Source: Peteryoungia aggregata LMG 23059 (GTDB taxonomy: Bacteria > Pseudomonadota > Alphaproteobacteria > Rhizobiales > Rhizobiaceae). Taken from it: a stretch of 57,026 nt of DNA. The stretch lies in the NCBI RefSeq assembly GCF_030814435.1, contig NZ_JAUSUW010000020.1, forward strand, positions 1 to 57,026, read 5' to 3'. A program made the translations under genes and the position numbers. The notes below the pieces were generated by a model. It did not search any database, was not told where the DNA came from, and saw only the letters and a program-made list of their open reading frames with translations. Shown in pieces: positions 17,617 through 25,957 of the stretch. The stretch's first letter is position 1; every line of letters starts with the position of its first letter.

Positions 17617-17868
17617 ATGAACGACACCATTCGCGGGCTCCTCGCCAAACTCGGCGGCCTCCCCGTCGCCGTCGACACGCTCGGGAATGAGGCGGATCTC
17701 TACGCCGCCGGCCTGTCGTCCTTCGCCTCCGTCCAGCTGATGCTGGGCCTGGAAGAAGCCTTTGACATGGAGTTCCCGGACCATCTCCTGAACCGCAAAT
17801 CCTTCGCCAGCATCGCCGCCATCGAGGCGACGGTCGCCACCATCGTCGGGGACAGAAAGGTCGCCTGA
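17617..17868 (+). CDS. Stand-alone acyl/aminoacyl carrier protein
   Basis: This 83-residue protein has the four-helix carrier-protein fold pattern. The phosphopantetheine site is AGLSSFASVQ, with Ser35 (or Ser34) in place of the usual DSL, and VQLMLGLEEAFDMEFPDHLL follows as helix II. Replacement of the Asp by Ser is typical of carriers loaded by amino acid:carrier-protein ligases rather than fatty-acid ACP, but this is from memory of the family. TTGGAGGC gives a strong start. It overlaps the next gene by one base (TGATG), and the ligase that probably loads it is two genes downstream. Confidence 0.88.
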   Translation: MNDTIRGLLAKLGGLPVAVDTLGNEADLYAAGLSSFASVQLMLGLEEAFDMEFPDHLLNRKSFASIAAIEATVATIVGDRKVA

Positions 17869-19049
17869 TGGACCTCTCCTCCACATCGACGGACCAGAGC
17901 CTGAAGGCGCGCGCCTCCCGTGTCGCCGCCATCGCGGCTGTTCATGCGGATGACGTCGACAAGAACGGTCGCTTTCCAAGAGAAGCGATCGACGCCATGA
18001 AGGCAGAGCGGTTGATGGGGATCCAGATCCCCGTTGATTGCGGCGGCGAAGGCCGCTCGACCTCCGAGATCGCTGGACTCTGCACTGTCATGGCCCAGGG
18101 CTGCGCTGCCAGCGCGATGATCTTCGCCATGCACCAGATCAAGGTGTCCAGCCTCGTCTCTCACGGCACCGATGCCTCCTGGCACCGCGACTTCATGCAT
18201 CGGATCTGCGCCGCCCAATTCCTGCTGGGATCGGCCACCACCGAAGGCGGCATCGGCGGCAATCTGCGCAACTCGATCTGCGCCATCGAAGTCGATGGCG
18301 ACCGCTGCCGGCTGGAGAAGGACGCCACAGTCATCTCCTACGGAAAGCAGGCTGACGCCATCCTTGTCACCTCCCGGGCCCACAAGGACGCGCCACCCAG
18401 CGACCAGGTGATGACGGTCTTCCTCAAGGACCAGTACACGCTTGAGCAGACCCATGTGTGGGACACGCTCGGCATGCGGGGCACCTGCTCCGACGGTTTC
18501 CTGTTCAAGGGCGAGGCACCTGCAGAGCAGATCCTGCCCAAGCCCTTCGCCGAGATTGCCGCCCAGTCTATGCTGGCGAGTTCGCATCTGCTCTGGAGCG
18601 CGCTCTGGTATGGGATCGCCGTAGACGCCTTCACCAAGGCCCAGACCTTCATCCGCGCTGCAGCTCGGAAGGCTCCGGGTACCCAGCCTCCAGGCCTTGT
18701 CCAGCTTGCCGAAATGTCGAGCCAGCTTCAGGTGATCCGCTCCAACATCCAGGCGGGACTGGCCTCCCACGAACAGGCCCTGAAGGATCCCGACCGTCTA
18801 TCCTCGATGGGGTTTGCAGTTGCCATGAACAACGTCAAGATCGCCTCCTCGGAGATGATCCTGCCGGTGATCCACCAGGCGCTCAGGATCTGCGGCATCA
18901 TGGGCTACAAGAACGGCACGCCCTACAGCCTTGGCCGCCATCTGCGGGATGCCCATTCCGCCGAACTGATGATTTCCAACGACCGCATTCTCGGCAACAC
19001 GTCGACCATGCTGCTCGTACACAAGCAAGAAACCGGATTGTTGGGGTAA
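17868..19049 (+). CDS. Acyl-CoA-dehydrogenase homologue of the carrier-protein operon
   Basis: This 393-residue flavoprotein has the acyl-CoA dehydrogenase layout: helical N-domain, middle beta domain (FLLGSATTEGGIGGNLRNSI; WDTLGMRGTCSDGFLF) and helical C-domain (ALRICGIMGYKNGTPYSLGR). After LRDAH, where MCAD-type enzymes carry the catalytic Glu in a YEGTSE-like motif, this protein reads SAELMISNDRILGNTS with no Glu at that place. In prodigiosin and pyoluteorin pathways, related enzymes oxidise an amino acid bound to a carrier protein. The position between the carrier and the aa:CP ligase suggests the same sort of substrate here. Activity is inferred. Confidence 0.82.
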   Translation: MDLSSTSTDQSLKARASRVAAIAAVHADDVDKNGRFPREAIDAMKAERLMGIQIPVDCGGEGRSTSEIAGLCTVMAQGCAASAMIFAMHQIKVSSLVSHGTDASWHRDFMHRICAAQFLLGSATTEGGIGGNLRNSICAIEVDGDRCRLEKDATVISYGKQADAILVTSRAHKDAPPSDQVMTVFLKDQYTLEQTHVWDTLGMRGTCSDGFLFKGEAPAEQILPKPFAEIAAQSMLASSHLLWSALWYGIAVDAFTKAQTFIRAAARKAPGTQPPGLVQLAEMSSQLQVIRSNIQAGLASHEQALKDPDRLSSMGFAVAMNNVKIASSEMILPVIHQALRICGIMGYKNGTPYSLGRHLRDAHSAELMISNDRILGNTSTMLLVHKQETGLLG

Positions 19050-19053
19050 CCAA

Positions 19054-19962
19054 ATGGATATGCAGGTGAGCTTTCTGGACCGCCTCTTCGAGAGCGGCCT
19101 TCTCATCGACACGGGCGTCGATGGCCTCTATGGCCGCAGCGGCCAGTTCGAGGATGTCATCGCCGCCTTCGAGCGACTGATCGACAAGATCGGCGGCGCC
19201 GATGGCGCCGAAGCGATCCGCTTCCCGCCCGGCATGAACCGCGCCTATTTCGAAAAGAGCGGTTACATGAAGAGCTTCCCGCAGCTCGCCGGCACCGTCC
19301 ATTCCTTCTGCGGCAACGACCACGACCACATGAGCCTGCTCCAGTGCATGGAAGAGGGTAAGGACTGGGCGAAGGAGCAGAAGGCGACCGATATCGCGCT
19401 GACCCCGGCCGCCTGCTACCCGCTCTATCCGACAGTCGCCAAGCGCGGCCCGATCTCCATGGAAGGCGGCCTCTTCGACCTGCAATCCTATTGCTTCCGC
19501 CACGAGCCGTCCAAGGATCCGGCCCGTCAGCAGCTGTTCCGCATGCGCGAATATGTCTGCATGGGTACCGAAGCTCATGTGACGACGTTCCGCCAGACCT
19601 GGATGGATCGCGGCGTGGACATGATGAAGTCGATCGGTCTCGACGTTGAGATCGATGTCGCCAACGATCCCTTCTTCGGCCGCGCCGGCAAGCTGCTTGC
19701 CAACAACCAGCGCGACCAGAACCTGAAGTTCGAGCTGCTCATCCCCGTCACCTCGCAGGCCAACAAGACCGCCTGCATGAGCTTCAACTACCATCAGGAC
19801 GCATTTGGCCAGAAATGGGGTCTCTCCCTCAAAGACGGCTCGGTCGCTCACACCGCTTGCGTCGGCTTTGGTCTTGAGCGCATCGCGCTTGCCCTCTTCG
19901 CCCAGCATGGCCTCGACGTTGCCGCCTGGCCGGAGGCCGTGCGCAAGACACTCTGGGGCTGA
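19054..19962 (+). CDS. Amino acid--[carrier protein] ligase (aaRS-like)
   Basis: This 302-residue homologue of the catalytic core of archaeal-type seryl-tRNA synthetase lacks a tRNA-binding domain. Characterised relatives from Bradyrhizobium and Agrobacterium load glycine or alanine onto the phosphopantetheine arm of a small carrier protein. Motif 2 is CFRHEPSKDPARQQLFRMRE and motif 3 is CVGFGLERIALALF. The zinc ligands known for the family (Cys-Glu-Cys) correspond to Cys121, Glu166 and Cys269. The start at 19054 lies 5 bases after the dehydrogenase stop; ATG 19060 is an alternative. The likely partner is the carrier encoded at 17617. The amino acid cannot be told from sequence alone. Confidence 0.92.
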   Translation: MDMQVSFLDRLFESGLLIDTGVDGLYGRSGQFEDVIAAFERLIDKIGGADGAEAIRFPPGMNRAYFEKSGYMKSFPQLAGTVHSFCGNDHDHMSLLQCMEEGKDWAKEQKATDIALTPAACYPLYPTVAKRGPISMEGGLFDLQSYCFRHEPSKDPARQQLFRMREYVCMGTEAHVTTFRQTWMDRGVDMMKSIGLDVEIDVANDPFFGRAGKLLANNQRDQNLKFELLIPVTSQANKTACMSFNYHQDAFGQKWGLSLKDGSVAHTACVGFGLERIALALFAQHGLDVAAWPEAVRKTLWG

Positions 19963-19969
19963 ACCCGCA

Positions 19970-20935
19970 ATGGCATCCGTCTTTCCCGGACTGGATCCGG
20001 ACACTTTCGTCCCACATGCGCTCCACAATCAGGAGCGCATGTGGCCGGAAACCAATTGCTATGTCGACCTCTGGATCGAGGTACTGGCTTCGGCAGGCTT
20101 CACCCCGGAAGCCATGCTCGGCTTCACGCTGACACAGGATTTCGAGGGTGACCAGTTCACCTTCTTCAAGGTTCCGCTTGAAGATCTCGAACAGCTCTAC
20201 GACATCAGGGTGACCGAGCTTGCGATCTTCGACACGGTCGAGGACCACGTGTCCGAGCAGATCGCCCGCAGCCGCCTCTGTCTCGTCGAAATGGACAGCT
20301 TCTTCATGCCCGACACGCAAGGCGTCGGCTATGGACAGGAGCATGGCAAGACGACGGTCGGCATCAACCGACTGGATGTCAAAAACCGAGTCATGGACTA
20401 TTTCCACAACGGCGGCTTCTTCCGCCTGGACGGAGACAATTTCGACGGCGTCTTCCAGCGGAACCTGCCAGAGGGTGCGCTCCCCTTCCTGCCCTACACG
20501 GAATTCGCCAAGTTCCCCCGGACACCAACCTCATCGCCGCACCAAAGGGAAACGGCGGACATCCTTCTGCGCCGTCATTTTTCGCGCAGGCCGGACAGCA
20601 ATCCGATCGCCGACTTCGCCTCGGTATTCCCGAGACAGGTCGAGGCCGTCGCGGAACGTCCCTTCGGCTATTTCCACAAATACGCCTTCAACACACTGCG
20701 CCAGTTCGGCGCCAACTTCGAGCTTCTGGCGAGCCATCTCGCCTGGCTGGATGAGACAAGGCACGCATCTGCGATTGGCGAGGCGCTGAAGATCAGTGAA
20801 TGCGCCAAGACGGTTCAGTTCCAGCTCGCGCGCGCTGTGACCCGCAAGAAGTTCGATCCGCTGGCAACGGCCCTCGATCCGGCCATTGCGGCCTGGGGCC
20901 GACTGATGGATGATCTCGGCCAAAGGCTGACGTGA
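19970..20935 (+). CDS. DUF1839 protein, function unknown
   Basis: This 321-residue soluble protein matches DUF1839 by recall: CYVDLWIEVLASAGFTPEAM, FTLTQDFEGDQFTFFKVPLE, then GYGQEHGKTTVGINRLD. No signal peptide or membrane segment is present. The family regularly accompanies aa:CP ligases. A papain-like or BtrH-like acyltransferase fold, moving an aminoacyl group off the carrier, is an attractive guess. The early Cys in ETNCYVDLW and the His in GQEHGKT could be catalytic, but this is not shown. The open frame extends to 19805 inside the ligase gene; ATG 19970, 7 bases after that stop, is preferred. Confidence 0.8.
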   Translation: MASVFPGLDPDTFVPHALHNQERMWPETNCYVDLWIEVLASAGFTPEAMLGFTLTQDFEGDQFTFFKVPLEDLEQLYDIRVTELAIFDTVEDHVSEQIARSRLCLVEMDSFFMPDTQGVGYGQEHGKTTVGINRLDVKNRVMDYFHNGGFFRLDGDNFDGVFQRNLPEGALPFLPYTEFAKFPRTPTSSPHQRETADILLRRHFSRRPDSNPIADFASVFPRQVEAVAERPFGYFHKYAFNTLRQFGANFELLASHLAWLDETRHASAIGEALKISECAKTVQFQLARAVTRKKFDPLATALDPAIAAWGRLMDDLGQRLT

Positions 20936-20946
20936 AGGACGAAGAC

Positions 20947-23415
20947 ATGACGGGGACGATCTATCTGGGGGCGGACATCCGTCCTCTGGAGCTGGGCTGG
21001 ACCCTTCTGATGACCGAAGCAGGGCGCTACGCTGCTTCGTCCGACCTGCCCCGTGCAGCCTTTCACATTCCGGCCCCCGTTCCGGGGACAGTTGCCGGAG
21101 CGTTGACCGATGCCGGCCTCTACGATCCCGGCAATCCGCACTCCTTGCATGACAAGGATGTCTGGTATCGGCGATCCCTTGCAGGTGAGACACCTGGCAC
21201 CGCAATCCTGCGTTTCGAGGGACTGGCGACCATCGCCGACATCTTCGTCAACGGTACCTTGAGGCACACGAGCGTCAGCATGTTCGAGCCTGTCGACCTC
21301 CCGATCGATCTCTCGGGCGACGATGAACTGGCGATCTGCTTCCGGGCACTCCAGCCCCAGCTGGAAAAGAAAGGCCCGAGAGCACGCTGGCGTCCGCAGA
21401 TGATCGACCAGCAGGGACTGCGTCTCGTTCGCACCACGCTTCTGGGCCATATGCCCGGCTGGTGCCCCGCCATCCACCCCGTCGGTCCCCACCGGCCGAT
21501 TTCACTCATTCGCCCATCACAGGACAGGATCTCGAACCTGCGGATCCGTGCCGATCTCGACGAATTCGGCACGGGACACCTGGCCGTGGAACTCGACGAC
21601 GAGCCCCGTGCCGAGATGGCGGTCCTATGCGGCGGCATCACGGTGCCGCTTGACAGGAAAGCAGATGGACGAGTCTCCGGCCGCCTGGAATTACCTGCCG
21701 TGGCACCATGGTGGCCGAGGACACACGGTGAGCCGGCACTCCACGAAGTTTCGCTGGCGATCGACGGACGTGTTCATTCGCTCGGGCTCGTCGGTTTCCG
21801 TCGAGTCGAGGTGGACCATGACGAGGACGGCAAGGGCTTTGGCCTGAAGATCAACGGCGCTCCCGTCTTCTGCCGGGGCGCCGTCTGGACCAGTGCCGAT
21901 CTCTTGAGACTTTCCGGTTCGGCAGAAAACTACGCGCCTTGGCTCGCCCAGGCTGCGGAAGCAAACATGAACATGATCCGCATTGGCGGAACCATGACCT
22001 ATGAGAGTGCCGATTTCTTCCGCCTCTGTGACCGCTTGGGCATCATGGTCTGGCAGGATCTGATGTTGGCCAACTTCGATTACCCCGTCTCTGACGAGGG
22101 TTTCTCCAGCATGGCCACGGTCGAGGTCGAAACACTGCTCGCTGGCCTTCAGGGCAATCCCTCGCTTGTGGTTATCGCCGGCGGCAGCGAAGTCTTTCAG
22201 CAGGGCGCGATGCTCGGCCTGCCAGAACGTACCTGGAAGGGCGAGTTCTTTACGCATACCCTCGCTCGGATCGTCGAAGACGGCCGTCCGGACGTGGTAT
22301 ACATACCCAATTCTCCCTATGGCGGCACAATGCCGTTCTCGCCCAATGAAAGCGTGACGCACTACTACGGCGTCGGTGCCTATCAGCGGCCGCTGGAAGA
22401 TGCGCGCCGCGCAAATGTGCGCTTTGCGGCCGAATGCCTGGCCTTCGCCCATGTCCCGCAGCAGCGCACACTCGATGCGCATCTGGCGGTCGCCCCCGTT
22501 CATGACCCGCGCTGGAAAGCGCGTGTCCCACGCGATCGCGGCGCCTCCTGGGATTTCGAAGACATACGCGATCATTATCTGGCAGAACTCTATGGCGTAG
22601 ATCCGGCGCGGCTGCGGCGAGAAGACCCAGCAGCCTATCTCGATCATGCCCGCGCGACGACGGCAGAGGTGGTGACGGATGTTTTCGCCGAGTGGCGCAG
22701 AAACGGATCCTCCTGCCGGGGCGCCCTCACCTGGACCTTTCAGGATCTTGAGGCAGGTCCCGGCTGGGGGCTGATCGATGCGACCGGGGAACCGAAACCC
22801 GTCTGGTATGCACTCAAGCGCGCGTTCCGCCCGGTCCAGATCCTCTTGTCCGACGAGGGCACCAATGGCCTCGACATACACCTGATCAACGAGACGTCAG
22901 CCAGCGCAAGCGTGACGGTCGAGATCGCCTGTTTGCGCGACGGCGGCCAACCCGTGGTCTCGGAGAGCCGCGCGATGTCGCTCGACGCCCGCTCCGCCCA
23001 CCGTCTGGCTGCGACAGATCTGTTCGGCGCCTTTTTCGACACCACCTATGCCTATCGGTTTGGCCCGCCGTCACATGACGTCACCGTCGCGAGACTGGTC
23101 GATGCCAAGGGCAACATCCTGTCCGAGGCGTTCCACTTCCCCCTCGGGCGTCGCATTGCGAGGCATCAGGCAACGATCGACCACAGCCTGCACAGGATCG
23201 AAGGCAACTGGTACATCGATCTCTCGACGAGCCGGTTCGCTCAATCGGTCCACCTTGATTTCGAACATTTCCGACCAGAGGATGACTGGTTTCATCTGGC
23301 GCCAGGGCGGGTCAAGCGGGTCCGGCTCTCTCCGAGAGACAGCCTCACCGCAGGGCGCGGTCCAGAGGGGACGCTCCGCCATCTCGGCGGACGCCTGATC
23401 CAGACCCTGTCGTGA
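20947..23415 (+). CDS. GH2 beta-mannosidase-like protein with altered acid/base motif
   Basis: This 822-residue protein has the glycoside hydrolase family 2 layout: jelly-roll sugar-binding domain (about 30-170), Ig-like domain (about 190-285), and a TIM barrel (about 290-640) with MIRIGGTMTYESADFFRLCD and LGIMVWQDLMLANFDYP as in beta-mannosidases. The acid/base motif, usually N-E as in GNNE, reads GGSE (Glu415), and the nucleophile motif SEFG reads AECL (Glu496). Both Glu are kept but their neighbours are not, so activity may be changed or lost. No signal peptide: it is cytoplasmic. ATG 20947 is preferred over GTG 20932 because of AAGGA. It is the last gene of the carrier-protein operon. Confidence 0.85.
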   Translation: MTGTIYLGADIRPLELGWTLLMTEAGRYAASSDLPRAAFHIPAPVPGTVAGALTDAGLYDPGNPHSLHDKDVWYRRSLAGETPGTAILRFEGLATIADIFVNGTLRHTSVSMFEPVDLPIDLSGDDELAICFRALQPQLEKKGPRARWRPQMIDQQGLRLVRTTLLGHMPGWCPAIHPVGPHRPISLIRPSQDRISNLRIRADLDEFGTGHLAVELDDEPRAEMAVLCGGITVPLDRKADGRVSGRLELPAVAPWWPRTHGEPALHEVSLAIDGRVHSLGLVGFRRVEVDHDEDGKGFGLKINGAPVFCRGAVWTSADLLRLSGSAENYAPWLAQAAEANMNMIRIGGTMTYESADFFRLCDRLGIMVWQDLMLANFDYPVSDEGFSSMATVEVETLLAGLQGNPSLVVIAGGSEVFQQGAMLGLPERTWKGEFFTHTLARIVEDGRPDVVYIPNSPYGGTMPFSPNESVTHYYGVGAYQRPLEDARRANVRFAAECLAFAHVPQQRTLDAHLAVAPVHDPRWKARVPRDRGASWDFEDIRDHYLAELYGVDPARLRREDPAAYLDHARATTAEVVTDVFAEWRRNGSSCRGALTWTFQDLEAGPGWGLIDATGEPKPVWYALKRAFRPVQILLSDEGTNGLDIHLINETSASASVTVEIACLRDGGQPVVSESRAMSLDARSAHRLAATDLFGAFFDTTYAYRFGPPSHDVTVARLVDAKGNILSEAFHFPLGRRIARHQATIDHSLHRIEGNWYIDLSTSRFAQSVHLDFEHFRPEDDWFHLAPGRVKRVRLSPRDSLTAGRGPEGTLRHLGGRLIQTLS

Positions 23416-23442
23416 GCAGCAAGACGGTTCAGTTGCCAGACA

Positions 23443-24564
23443 TCAAACTTCGGGAGAGTGAAACAGCCGGTCGACCACTTCCCCCCAGGTGAGGATGCCA
23501 GACGTGTCGATCGCGCAATGGTCCATCACCTTCGCCCTCTCGAAGGCTGCCCTCATCGAGACCGGATCATCCGGCTCGTAGGCACACACATTGTCGCGAC
23601 CGGCTGCCGCGAACCGCGGAGCGACGATCGGCAGGTGGCAGTAGCTGTACTGGATCATCTTCAGGCTGGACTGACTGAGATAGTCGGCCCCGGCGCCGGG
23701 CCTGTAGGGCGCAATACCGATATCCGCGAACTTGATGAAGGGCACGATCGTGGCGAAGGAAACCTCGCCATGGACCACGATATTGCCCCTTGGCTGCAGC
23801 GGCAGGGCCTTCTTGCCAAAGAGGTGGAAGGTCCAGTCGGGATTGGCAACAGCCAGCGTCTCGATCAGGCTGCCGTCGAACATCATGTCTCCGACGCTGA
23901 TCGCATGGCGCTCACCTTGAAAGGGCGTGGTCACGGCATTGTCGAAGATGTCCTTGCTGATGCCGTGCGGCACGAAGACGACCTTGTCCTGACATGCAAA
24001 ATCGGTCCGCATGGCCTCTGCCATGATTCGAAGCTGATCATAAAGCGGAAGCGTGCGGTTCAGCTCTTCGATGACACAGGGGTGGACCCGTATCGTCTCC
24101 AAACGATCAGCTGCGTGATAGATGAATTTCGCATTCGGCGCATGGCGGCGCAGATAGCGGGTCAGGAGCGGCGAGGGTCCGCTCTCGACAACGACATGGC
24201 TATAGCCTGGAAGGCGATCAATAACGGCCTTCGGCAGGAAATGCCCATAGCGACGATAGAGAGGCGCTACGATATCGTTCATCCAGCCCAGCCTGAGATT
24301 GATGGGGTGGAAGGGGGCAAACCAGACGAACTCCTCCAGCCCCTCGTCCAGGCGGCTCCAGGAATTGATCGGTCGCGTGCGGGCATGCTTGTATCGGCCG
24401 TCGCGGATGAAGCGACTGAGCGGACTGAGGCGGCAGATGAGGAAGTCGACAGCAGCCCCTTCGGCCCGCAACTGGTCTGCGATGAAGTGGAGATCGACCC
24501 GCCGCGGCGCGTCGGCGAAGTGATGACCGGAGATGATGAGCACACGGTTGGACGAAGAACGCAT
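23443..24564 (-). CDS. GumK-like glycosyltransferase (GT70)
   Basis: This 373-residue GT-B glycosyltransferase resembles Xanthomonas GumK, the glucuronosyltransferase of xanthan assembly. Conserved features are the N-terminal SGHHFADAPRRVDLHFIADQ, VVVESGPSPLL, YHAADRLETI (Asp153, matching the GumK catalytic Asp157), the PHGISKDIF turn, and SQSSLKMIQYSYCHLPIVAP in the nucleotide-sugar domain. It probably adds glucuronic acid or a related sugar to a lipid-linked glycan at the inner face of the membrane. Its start overlaps the stop of the GT4 gene by one base, so the two are coupled. It converges on the carrier-protein operon. Confidence 0.85.
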   Translation of the reverse strand: MRSSSNRVLIISGHHFADAPRRVDLHFIADQLRAEGAAVDFLICRLSPLSRFIRDGRYKHARTRPINSWSRLDEGLEEFVWFAPFHPINLRLGWMNDIVAPLYRRYGHFLPKAVIDRLPGYSHVVVESGPSPLLTRYLRRHAPNAKFIYHAADRLETIRVHPCVIEELNRTLPLYDQLRIMAEAMRTDFACQDKVVFVPHGISKDIFDNAVTTPFQGERHAISVGDMMFDGSLIETLAVANPDWTFHLFGKKALPLQPRGNIVVHGEVSFATIVPFIKFADIGIAPYRPGAGADYLSQSSLKMIQYSYCHLPIVAPRFAAAGRDNVCAYEPDDPVSMRAAFERAKVMDHCAIDTSGILTWGEVVDRLFHSPEV

Positions 24565-25748
24565 CAGGCAAACACTTCCCTATCGCGAGGTCGCAGCACG
24601 GTTCGGTACAGTTCGACATGGTGATCACATACGCCTGCCCAATCATGTCGGGACGCAGCCGCCATCATCTGCGCCCGCAGAGAGGGATTGGCCACCAGCG
24701 CCTGATAGGCGCCCTCGACAGCCTGAGCGGCCGCGTCGGGACGAGAGAAGTCGCTGACCGCCACACCCGGATGTCGCGCGGCGAGCGCCCGGTAGGCATC
24801 GTTGGCGTGCAGGACCGGGACCAGGCCCGCACTCATCGCCTCAACCGCGACGAGACCGAAACCTTCATATTCGGAAGCCGAAACGAAAAGCGACGACTGC
24901 GACAGCAGTTCGCGCACCTCGGCATTCGGGATGCTGATGTGCAGGTGAACGGCATCCTCCAGGGAGCGTTCGGCGATAGCGCTTCGCAGATCCGTTCCTG
25001 TCTGGTCCGAAGGCGAGCCGATGATGTCAAGCTGCCAGCCAGGCTGTACGGTCCTGAGAGCGACCATGACATCCAGCAGACGGTCGAGACGCTTGTTCAC
25101 GGAAAAACGACCGATCGTCGTCATGCGGCGCTGCGGCAGGGCACTGGCAAGGTCGGAGAACTTGGCGACGTCGACGCCGTTTTCGATAAGGCGTGCCTTT
25201 CCGCCAGAGATGGGTGCAAACATGTCGAGATCGGACTGGCTGCAGCAGACCAGCGCGTCATAGGCAAGGGCAGAGGCGCGTGTCGCCGTCTGGAACCAGA
25301 TCTTCTTCAGCGACGCATAGGTCTGCGTGTGGAAGAAGCCGCCATGGGTCGTCGCAATCAGCGGCTTGCGATGAAAAGGGCGCGTCCAGGCAAGGGCGTC
25401 ATAGAAGAAATCGATTCCGTGCACATGGACGAGATCAGCGTCGGCCAGATGACGAAATACCTGCGGCGCAACCGGATAGCGGCTGCTTCCGCGCCAGGGA
25501 ATGCGCACAACATCAACGCCATCAATCGTTTCATGAGCTGGCAGAAGGTTTTCCGGAGCGCGGAAAAGGCGATCCAGGGTCAGCACGCGAACCTCGAAGC
25601 CGCGTCCGGCCAGGGACCGGCTGAGATTGGCGACGACGTCTTCCAGCCCACCCCGGCTCGGAGCGTATTGTCGGACGACCTGCAGGATGCGCGGGGCTCT
25701 TTTGCCACCTGTCGCGCCGGTCGATCGCGACGCAGTCATGCTCTCCAT
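24564..25748 (-). CDS. Glycosyltransferase family 4
   Basis: This 394-residue GT-B enzyme has the N-terminal acceptor domain starting ILQVVRQYAPSRGGLEDVVA, DLVHVHGIDFFYDALA, and a C-terminal donor domain with TIGRFSVNKRLDRLLDVM and the E-x7-E signature in SASEYEGFGLVAVEAMSAG. The sugar transferred is unknown. ATG 25748 (with GAAGGTGAGG upstream) is taken; ATG 25739 would remove three residues. The coupled GumK-like gene follows. The promoter is expected in the 209 bases between this start and the end of the GH5 gene, where nothing else was recognised. Confidence 0.88.
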   Translation of the reverse strand: MESMTASRSTGATGGKRAPRILQVVRQYAPSRGGLEDVVANLSRSLAGRGFEVRVLTLDRLFRAPENLLPAHETIDGVDVVRIPWRGSSRYPVAPQVFRHLADADLVHVHGIDFFYDALAWTRPFHRKPLIATTHGGFFHTQTYASLKKIWFQTATRASALAYDALVCCSQSDLDMFAPISGGKARLIENGVDVAKFSDLASALPQRRMTTIGRFSVNKRLDRLLDVMVALRTVQPGWQLDIIGSPSDQTGTDLRSAIAERSLEDAVHLHISIPNAEVRELLSQSSLFVSASEYEGFGLVAVEAMSAGLVPVLHANDAYRALAARHPGVAVSDFSRPDAAAQAVEGAYQALVANPSLRAQMMAAASRHDWAGVCDHHVELYRTVLRPRDREVFA

Positions 25749-25957
25749 GCCTCACCTTCATGCTGGATGGATCGGGTCTGTCTCATTCGATCTGCCTAAA
25801 GGAAAACCGTTAAGGTGACGTTTTCGCAGGGGCTGGAAGGTCACATGGCGCGCTGGGATCAAATGGCGCTAGTGGCCGGACACGGAGTTCGGCCAGGCGA
25901 TCATGGCCTTCACGCAGCGCACGAGCCGTTGGGGAAACGCCAGCCAAGGCGATGTGA

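Noticed and set aside
25749..25957. Small gene between GH5 and GT4
   Set aside because: Overlapping short frames on both strands have no ribosome-binding site or recognisable sequence; treated as promoter region.
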